Positions 56,241 through 64,000 of a stretch of DNA of 64,000 bases are shown one piece after another (position 1 is the stretch's first letter; each line of letters begins with the position of its first letter). Position numbers and translations under genes: made by a program. The stretch lies in assembly GCA_949775045.1 (NCBI GenBank), contig OX459103.1:2810501-2874500 (forward strand), read 5' to 3'. Below the pieces are notes generated by a model that saw nothing but the letters and a program-made list of their open reading frames with translations, was not told the DNA's origin and made no database searches. The DNA comes from Metridium senile (Eukaryota > Cnidaria > Anthozoa > Actiniaria > Metridiidae).

Positions 56241-57560
56241 AAAAAGACCGTTACAAATTTAAAGAAAAGAAGTTGCCTGCAGAGGAGGCTAGAGACGGAG
56301 CTACGCGGAAAATTTAAAAAGCAACTGGGAACACAACTGACGTCACAAAGGAGCGGCTACAAAGGGGGCTAGGGTAAATTGTATTTCCATCGTCCAATGA
56401 ACTGAACTTGATAGCAGTGGAGGTTCAAACATGTGACATTGGGAAGACCAGCCATTTGTTTATTATGCGTTTCCATGGCACCCAAATGTATCTTCACTCC
56501 CGGAGTCTCTACACCTCGCTGGCATAAACCATTTCCTTTATGATGGATTACAAATGCCCCCCCCCCCCCCCCCTCCCCCTTCCCCACTCTATGTATAACG
56601 TATGACATATTGCCAGCAAAACTCCACTCTCCAAGAGTCACGAACGGTACTTCACTGCATCTTGAGTGTTTTTTTTTTAATACTTTGGACTCAGAGAGTT
56701 CGGTCCTCCACCACCCACTGTGTCTTAAAAGTCTCCCCTGCCCACTCCCCAAGAGCTAGTTCACCTCACTACATCTTAAATCATCTTTATAAAGAATTAT
56801 TAATGTTTTGTTACATCGAATTAGAATTTAGAATTTAGAATAATCAGAGTATATATAATTAATAATATTACAGTTAATGTATATGCATTATATATTGTTT
56901 GCCGAAGACCAGCAATCGTTGTCATTGGTCTATTCCGTGTCACGTGTTTGGTTCAGTTTCCCGCCACTTGAAACATTGTGCTCGCAGCACATGTTTGCCA
57001 AGGGCCTAAGGGCATCTTTCTTGATCTGTCTGCGTTTCTTTGTTTTTGTATTTTGGCTATATGTCAAAGACGGGTCTTCCCTGACGCCATAGCTTACATT
57101 TGTGCTTCATTAGAATAAACTGAAGGATAGTAGTGCGTCCAGAAAGGGTGGCCTAATGGTATCGCGTGACGCATGATTAGGGCTAAAATAAGTGCGTGAT
57201 TCGTGAAAATAACGAAATTTAGTCCGTCATACGTGACGCGTGATTTCCTTCATAATATGTACGTGATTCGTGAATAATTAGCTCCATTTCATGCATTTTT
57301 ATCCATGTCGACTCAACCTCGTTCCCAGGCCCTTATCACTTCTGGATGTGATGTACAAGAGTTTCTATGATCTATGTCAAGAGCAGTCGAAGCGTAGGAG
57401 CTTAAAGTTCTAATGAAGTCCTAATGCATGATTTGTGTGTCATCTTCCAGCCCCTACCCCCTGTGTCTTGAAAATCTCCCCTGCCCACTCCCCCAGAGTG
57501 AAAACACCTCACTATATCTTATAGTTGTCTTTATAACGAATTATCAGTGCACGAGAGCCG
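56241..57560 (+). repeat. Region with two dispersed copies of a ~110-bp segment
   Basis: 56705-56815 and 57445-57550 share CTGTGTCTTNAAANTCTCCC, CTGCCCACTCCCC and CACCTCACTANATCTTA. A poly-C run lies at 56556-56572. A GTGATTCGTGAA word recurs in 57190-57280. The 127-codon minus-strand frame (56369-56752) crosses these repeats and is not supported. Confidence 0.5.
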
Positions 57561-57794
57561 GAAGTTATCAAGGCGTGTCGTTGTAGATAACACTTCACAG
57601 TTGAAAGATGAGTGGCTTCACCTCTTTAGTTAAAAAATAGAACACTAGCTGCGTCACACAGTATCACAGCCAAAACCACTGAGACGCTGCAGCAACGACT
57701 GTGTACTGACAGTACTGGTCACTAAAATCATCGGTGATGGCCAATCTTCTGGGTCCTGAGATTGGACTTAAATAGATGCATGCACGAACAAGTA

Positions 57795-57905
57795 AAAAGA
57801 AAGAAGAAAGAAAAGATAATGAAAGGGAAGAAGAAGGAAAGGGGAAAGGATAAGAAAACGAAGGGGGAACTTAGAAAGGAAGGAAGGAAGGAAAGAAAAA
57901 GACAC
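57795..57905. repeat. Polypurine tract (~110 bp GA-rich)
   Basis: Almost pure A/G with short GGAA iterations (GGAAGGAAGGAAGG). Triplex-prone; probably variable in length. Confidence 0.85.
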
Positions 57906-58362
57906 TAAAATCGTGAAGGAGTACTAAAGAAACCAATGAAATTTCCTCTTTGTAAATTGCTGGATCTTCAATTTGTTCATGACGTCACGATACCGTGTCA
58001 TGCCGTTATCAAGTCGTACGTGGTATAGCGAGCGACGCCAGTCTGCCTAGTGATAGAGATGATATCGTCATAATAATATATATCTCTTCTGTCAATGGGC
58101 ATAAAGTAATAGACGATAGATGTACCCTTTGCTTTGATTATAACTTTTGAATTCTCGGTTTCATTTTCGTTATAAAAGTCAATAAAGCGGGTTTTTTTTA
58201 ACTGTCAAAACACAATCAAAATGGTTCATATCTTATAGTTTTTATTCAGTGACTATTTAGTAATTTAGTTACTATCACTCAACAAGAAACATCAATGCAA
58301 ATACAAAGAAAACAATAAGGATAATAGTGTACGCTTAAAACATCAGTTATATTAAATATCAA

Positions 58363-58507
58363 TGGAAACTAGCGAGTAAACTAGTATAGGCTGCGTCGGT
58401 GTTTGATATAAACGATAGGTAATATAATGAAATTTGTAACACCGTAAAAAATGTTGTCTTAACTTTACTGACGTTTTAAGCTTTATCCCTTCGACGGAGT
58501 AAAAGAG
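58363..58507 (+). mobile_element. Dispersed single-monomer element of the 95-bp family
   Basis: TGGAAACTAGCGAG, an almost consensus monomer core, AATGTTGTCTTAACTTTACT, then GACGTTTTAAGCTTTATCCC and GGAGTAAAAGAG. Best unexpanded copy in the window for defining both ends. Confidence 0.8.
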
Positions 58508-58839
58508 ATATATTGAATATAGTTTAGTGTTATGCCCATTCTATATGTTTTCTATGTTGATCAGTTCTGTTTGCACTGCTTGCAGATTCTACTTGTATAT
58601 CATAGTCTTACAAAAAGAACAGGACTTCCCACAGTAAAGTGATTTTTCTTCATCTGTAAAATAATAGTCAACGTAATACATAGTAGTACACACTAATCCC
58701 ATTGTTTTCTTTTGTTTTATTTCGACTATTACTCATTAACTAGTCTACTTTGTTGCACGGACGAAGGAAAATCACTCTCAGTAGCAATGTGATTTTATTT
58801 CATGAACATAGTCTCGTTACAAATTTACTTGTTTAATAG

Positions 58840-58898
58840 CCATGCATCAAATAAAACTAATGGTGTATCGTAAACTATTAGTTTTATTTGATGCATGG
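58840..58898. other. Perfect 22-bp hairpin with 15-nt loop
   Basis: Arms 58840-58861 (CCATGCATCAAATAAAACTA plus AT) and 58877-58898 are perfect complements. The 59-nt total is the size of a pre-miRNA stem-loop, but the pairing stops abruptly at the base, so the lower stem expected for Drosha processing is missing. It could instead be a minimal foldback element. Confidence 0.6.
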
Positions 58899-61583
58899 AA
58901 AACGATTCCGTTTTTATTGATTCATATCACCATTTATTATCATCGCAGTTATTAGAATTCTATCAGTCAGGTAAACAAGATCTAAAGAGATAGGCTAAGC
59001 GCACGTTTTGATTGCTCGACATTCTCTTTAAAATCGCACGTTCTTGTTATTCAAATTTTATGGATCACTTTTTACCCTAGAAAATACACAGGAAAAATAA
59101 ATAAATAACGTTTTTTAACGTGTCAATGGTTTTAGCATGCAGACACGACAGTGCATGGCCTACTAATTGAGGAAACTCACACTCACAAGGTTACCTCTAC
59201 TTTAATTAAATAATTTGGCACACAGTATTGCTCACACTGAGAAAAGTTCTGCTCACAATTTAACTGACTGTTGAATATCGATAACAGGGCTTGATTTAAT
59301 TATAATGCATTTAGCATTTTCTCCTCCGCTGAATATAAATTAAAAGTGTGATTGTCAAATTTTTTAATCTGTTTTGAAATCAAGAAATGATAATAGTGAG
59401 CCATGCATAACCAATATGAGACGGACTTTTAATTTTCGCGGGAAAAGGACCAAAAAGCGCGCCAAACAAACAATTTAATTTTATCAGAGTGTACTATTTT
59501 AATGGTGTTTATATTTGACCACCAGATCTCGTTATAGTCGATGCTATCTTGATCTTGTAACGTATCTTAATTAAAATTTTTCCTTTAAAACCACAAGGGC
59601 CACGCCCGTCAGTTTTAAGGATTCATTAAAATGACTATTGTAACAAGATATAATTAACTTCCTAGAGAAAAATTCCCACGCTAGAGTCAATACTGCACGA
59701 TATTTACCTCAAATTGTTAGTATAACATGTGGTATTGACTCCGTGCTGTCGGTTTGTGTTTTGTAAGGCAATGCATCATATAGTCAATAGCCTAGGGTCA
59801 GAGGGTATTTAGTTACGCTTCTAAATAAAGAATACGATGATAGTACAGTTGACTGTGACAACAACGCGAAGCTAGGGAGACCAGAATCGTACAATTCGAA
59901 CACTGTTGCAATTACAAAATGTGGTTCTATAGTAAAGTGTTTGTTTTTAGGATTCTATTAAGGTGAGCGATGGTTTTTTAAGGTACAATTAGTACAGATG
60001 TAACGGAAATGATGATTCTAGCCGATTGTGTTTTTAAGATAGAGTAGATCGAGATCTAGAAATAGCGTAGTACTCTCCTATTTGACTGACATTAATGGTA
60101 TACATGTAGCTATAGATCATATATTTTATATGTATCCACACGTAAACTGAAAGTTGGTGTTAAGGATCGGATGACATTGAAGTGAGCGAGGCTTTTTCAA
60201 AGGTACAAAAAAGTAAATGATTATAGCAAGGGAATATAGTATACATACTACACTGCTAGTTGAAAGATACAAGGCATTTGACTTCGATTAGACCTTTCCT
60301 ATCTAGTTTATTCGATCAGTCTGTATTTGTACTGATAATTGAATTCAACTGACTCAATAATATTCCGGCAGGGATTTAGCTAAGGATTCAATACTGAATA
60401 ATATGCTAAGGATTTCAGTTCAAATACACTTTTCCTAGCTAGTTTATTAAGTCTGCATTTATACTGATATTGTATTCATCAATAGAAGTGTTTACGATAG
60501 ACTAAAATAGCTACACTACACTGACATTTGGATCACTAGCTATTAACGTTTACACGCAACTTCATTGACCAGGCTCTCTATAGTAATACCGGTTCAGTTT
60601 GTTTCAGGATTTCGATGCGCTATATATTAGACCACATATAGGGATACCGATATGCATTTGTAATCACACATAGGTCTGTCCATAATGACTGCTGTATTTT
60701 ATGTAGACTGCACTAGCTATCTTGTTATTTTTATAAGAACAATTAATGACTCAAAATTAACTTCGTGCTGAAAAAGCGATAATAAATAGCGACTCGACTC
60801 TTTGCTTGGTGTTGTTTCGCGAAAAATATATTTTAAAGTGTTGATATCGAGAAGATTCCGCAACATTGTTTGCCATTTTGTCGATTATCTTAAATTCAAA
60901 AGGAATTCTGCTTAAATCCAAAACTGATTTTTTTTAGAAAAAAAAGATTCAACAGTATATGACAGTACAAAAAATATATAAAAAAAACCTAAATTCCAAG
61001 TTCAAGTCTAGATCTAGTTTCACTGTTTTATTTACATTTTTGATTGGTGAGAGAGAAATAGAAAAATACAATATAGAAAAATTGGAAAAAATAAACCTAT
61101 TCTATAGTACAGTGTATATAATCATTGTCTAGCCAGTAGATCAATATCGAGCGTTCGCCCTTTGGAACAGTCTTTTTCAAGACTCGCCTAACATGCCCTG
61201 GAAGCAAGAGGGTTTCTTGACTAGTATTTCTATCTATAATTTGTACGCCTATGGTCGTTATTAATCATAAACCGTCAGGTTTACAAACTCTAAAGCAAGT
61301 AGAAAATAACCTCTGGTACTCAGGCTACGTCTTATAGTCTTTCTCAAGGCTGAATTAACTTTGTTTAACCACGGTAATTCTCTTCAGGACTATAAACAAA
61401 ATATATAAAATACATGTATAAAATGTATCTTAATTAGCTATTTTAAAAAAAAAGACTAATATAAAATAAAGAAACTCAAACAAAACAGCCTGTTTTTCAA
61501 GAGAGCTGTGCTGTGTGCAGGACTGTACACAAACTTGGACTATCACAACTCTTCAACTTATTTTTCCCTTAATTGTTTTGTAG
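58899..61583. other. Non-coding stretch upstream of the LRR exon
   Basis: Weak old duplications are visible (GGTGAGCGATGG / AGTGAGCGAGGC near 59960 and 60183; CTAGTTTATT...AGTCTG near 60302 and 60439). No coding exon, RNA or transposon terminus could be supported. The 5' UTR exon(s) and promoter of the LRR gene may lie here. Confidence 0.35.
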
Positions 61584-61770
61584 GTTTGAACACGTGAAGT
61601 GAAGGCCCAGTAATGTCATTCTCTATGGTGCTATTTGTTGTACTATTGGTGTTGATACCACAACAAGCATGGTGTTGTCCTAAACAGTGTACATGTGGGA
61701 AGACGTATCGATGTACAGTAAAGGATCTTACAACACTACACACGATCCTGCCTTTCAACATTACAAGACT
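61584..61770 (+). CDS. First coding exon of a secreted/membrane leucine-rich-repeat protein (partial gene)
   Basis: Translation from ATG 61613 gives 52 complete codons. A hydrophobic signal peptide (about 1-21, MSFSMVLFVVLLVLIPQQAW) is followed by a cysteine cluster with the LRRNT pattern (CPKQCTC, then C34) and a first repeat-like stretch ending ILPFNITRL. A 3' splice site (TTAATTGTTTTGTAG, ending 61583) precedes it in the 5' UTR, and ACT|GTAAGT follows at 61771, splitting the last Leu codon in phase 2. LRR exons separated by phase-2 introns after a signal-LRRNT exon are typical of LGR-type glycoprotein-hormone-receptor relatives. Other LRRNT proteins (Slit-, peroxidasin- or LRIG-like) cannot be excluded from one exon. 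No further LRR exon is visible before the window ends. Confidence 0.75.
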
Positions 61771-64000
61771 GTAAGTAGCAAAAGAATGTAATGCCATATA
61801 CATTAAAGTGGTTTTCATCAACCCGTACATGAACACTGTAATGTACGGTAGCAGAAGAATTTAATGCCATATACACAAGACATATGGATTTTATTGAATG
61901 GCAATGTTTAACGATTTTTAAAAAACTCTTTCAACATTGTTGAAACGTGTTGAATCGATGTTGAAATGATGTTGAAAGAGTTTAAACGCGTTTAAACCAG
62001 TTGCCATTCAACAAAACAAAATCGACCGGATCACTGGCGGATGTTGAAGCAAATGTTGAAGCCGTTTGCCCGGGCATTGAATTAAATTGTCATAGTCAAA
62101 TAACCACAAAATTAAAGAACACAATGGAGTTAAGGTGAATTAAGGAGTGATATACTAAAGCGTGTTTCATGGGTCGTTAATAAGAACCGCTCTACTATAG
62201 TGAACTCTAGAAAACACGCTAAGTATTTGTGAAAAACTTGAGATATAACCAAACAAGTTAGCAGTGGTTATTCAGTTGCATCACTCAACCACAAACATAA
62301 AATGCAAAAGAAACAATCGTGAAACCTTTACCTTTCTTTAGTAGTGTGAAATAGTCACTAAATAAGAACTATTATACAGTTGTCATTTTATTTTACTTGA
62401 TCGTGGATATGTTGTCTGCGCTCCAGTAGTATAATACAAAATAGTGCAATTAGACATTAAACAGAGCGCATTTAGTATATCCATGAAATAATATTTATTG
62501 CTGTTGTGTAATAGCTCTCATTTAGTAGCTATTTTTAACATCTTTTAAAGTAGTTACCGTCAAAGACAAGACAGTTTAGTTGTAACAAGCTATACATGGA
62601 CCATAAATGATACCATGCAACTATATAGACATCAAACGAATCCTTTTGGAAAATACTCAAAATATTGTTTTGGGCGACGTCCGGTCCAATTTAGCGACAC
62701 AAGGCGACAATTTACGAACGATTGACCATTCGTCAAAATATTGAGCAAACATTAGCCGACAATGGACGATGTCATGCGACAGTAGACGAAATCGATTATG
62801 CGACACTTCGCGACATCAAACAATTATCTCGTGCAATACAGTGCGACATTAAACAAAACCATGCAATACGTTGCAATTTCATACCTATATGCTTGGCCTT
62901 TTAAACCGCCTTTTGACGTCGACACTGAACGTGACAAATCGGATGAAACACGACAATGTATTGACAGAAACTACAAGACCTTCTCAAGCGATGAATAATA
63001 CGTTTACTCCCTTGATCTGCGAACGATTTGTCTACGGTTTACAACGTGTGAGGGCTTTGTTTAAAAAGCATGATCGAGCAGAATCATCTTGACATCCACC
63101 TTAAAAAAACACGTTCGTTTCTTTTCAAAACACTGGCGTCGCGAAGTTTGTTATGATACTGAGAAACTGTTTCAATAAATAGCTATCCTTTGGTCTAAAG
63201 CAAATGTCTGTAATCAGAGAACTAGAAAATGGAAAGTGTACACTGGTACTCCTTGACAAGAAAAAGAAAATAAATATATAAATCAATTTTTTAACATCTC
63301 AATGTATTTAGCTAGTGGCTAATTGTGGAGACTCACACTTACTACCTCTACGTTAAATATTTAAGCACACAACTCTACTCACTCACTCTCACTCTCTACT
63401 CACTTAAAACTTTTAAAACAAAACATAATGACGTAGATAATTAATAAATATAATTAATATTTAACCGCAAAGATTGGAGTGAAGATTTCTGAAGTTTTAC
63501 TGAGGGAGCTGCATGAGATTTTGCGATTCGATACATAAATTGTTATTTTTTTTAATGGACTTCGTTTAGCAAACATAAAGTAATAAGTCCAATCCAAAGA
63601 ACTTGTACAAAATGGAATATGATTGAGGCATTAATTGAAAAACGATTTAAATTACTACAAGAGACTGACATTAATTCAAATAGCAATCTCTCAAGATTTC
63701 GTAGGGTATAGTTCGAACAAACAACGTAAAGTAAAAAGCTCAATCCAAAGAACTCGTACTGTACAAAATGATGCAAGAATCATTGAAAAACGATTAAAAT
63801 TAATAGAAAAGAGACAGACATTAATTCAAATAGAAAATCTCTCAAGATTTCGTGATATATAGTAAGAACAAACAGATGATCTTATGAAGTTACGTCTATT
63901 CTGTCCAACCCTGAAGGCATAGATATTTCAAAGGATGTTTTTCTGTGAAAACCAGAGGGGATCCTGTCAAGCTAGTCATTTTGTCTACAGAGAGTAACAA
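61771..64000 (+). other. Presumed first intron of the LRR gene
   Basis: From the GTAAGT donor to the window end I see no in-phase LRR exon, so the intron appears to exceed 2.2 kb. It holds an inverted-repeat segment at about 61900-62020 (TGAATGGCAATG ... GTTGCCATTCAAC, with AACTCTTTCAACATTGTTGA inside), a relative of the hAT-internal foldback (62085-62350), a stretch rich in GCGACA words (62690-62830), and the duplication at 63572. Confidence 0.5.
63572..63870 (+). repeat. Direct duplication, ~146-bp period, 2 copies
   Basis: TCCAATCCAAAGAACT, ATTGAAAAACGATT, GACATTAATTCAAATAG and TCTCTCAAGATTTCGT occur in both halves. Frames in it (for example 63635-63862) are not shared between halves. Confidence 0.75.

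Noticed and set aside
56369..56752. 127-codon minus-strand frame
   Set aside because: It contains the poly-C run (Gly-rich in translation) and one of two dispersed non-coding repeats; no domain.
63635..63862. 75-codon basic, coiled-coil-like frame
   Set aside because: It lies across a non-coding 146-bp duplication whose two halves do not share the frame, and it is not an LRR exon of the gene at 61584.

Overview
The window looks like animal nuclear DNA: AT-rich, gene-poor, with foldback transposons in every intergenic stretch, (CAT/CAA)n simple repeats, canonical GTAAGT/polypyrimidine-AG splice signals, and one exon that encodes a signal peptide plus a leucine-rich-repeat N-terminal cap. The transposon content suggests a marine invertebrate, perhaps a cnidarian. 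That assignment is inference; no marker gene in the window proves it.

Left half (1 to about 31.1 kb): a tandem array of five copies of one intronless gene, all on the + strand, with start codons at 1599, 5460, 14708, 21404 and 27910. Each copy is 521 codons including the stop. The 520-residue product is strongly hydrophobic, with about 10-11 membrane-spanning segments, and belongs to a family I do not recognise. Copies 1, 2, 3 and 5 are open. Copy 4 has a TGG-to-TGA stop at codon 360 and is a chimera: its first ~83 codons are copy-5-like and the rest is almost identical to copy 3. It sits exactly at the junction of two near-identical ~6.5-6.7 kb units (14965-21660 and 21661-28166), which is the product expected from unequal crossing over inside the coding sequence. 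Array homology already begins at base 1, so more copies may lie to the left.

Each gene is preceded by a conserved ~0.4-0.8 kb flank, with a TATA-like box in copies 1, 4 and 5 and a 3' splice-site-like tract 120-130 bp before the ATG. Each is followed by a variable array of 95-bp monomers. The paralogous flanks act as natural empty and filled sites, so several transposon insertions and their target duplications can be read directly: a 2.7-kb hAT-like element, an LTR-retrotransposon remnant, and at least four MITE families. The 95-bp monomer is also the body of short dispersed elements at 35.6, 36.1, 43.3, 50.3 and 58.4 kb, so the arrays look like internal expansions of a dispersed mobile element.

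Right half (31.1-64 kb): mostly non-coding, with old degenerate tandem repeats (32.2, 34.1, 36.8-37.7, 48.8-49.7, 63.6 kb), simple repeats, several foldback elements, a decayed tRNA-like pair near 49.9 kb, and a perfect 22-bp hairpin at 58.84 kb. The only convincing gene here is a first coding exon at 61584-61770 (signal peptide + LRRNT, phase-2 donor). It should continue beyond the window and could belong to an LGR-type receptor or another secreted or membrane LRR protein.
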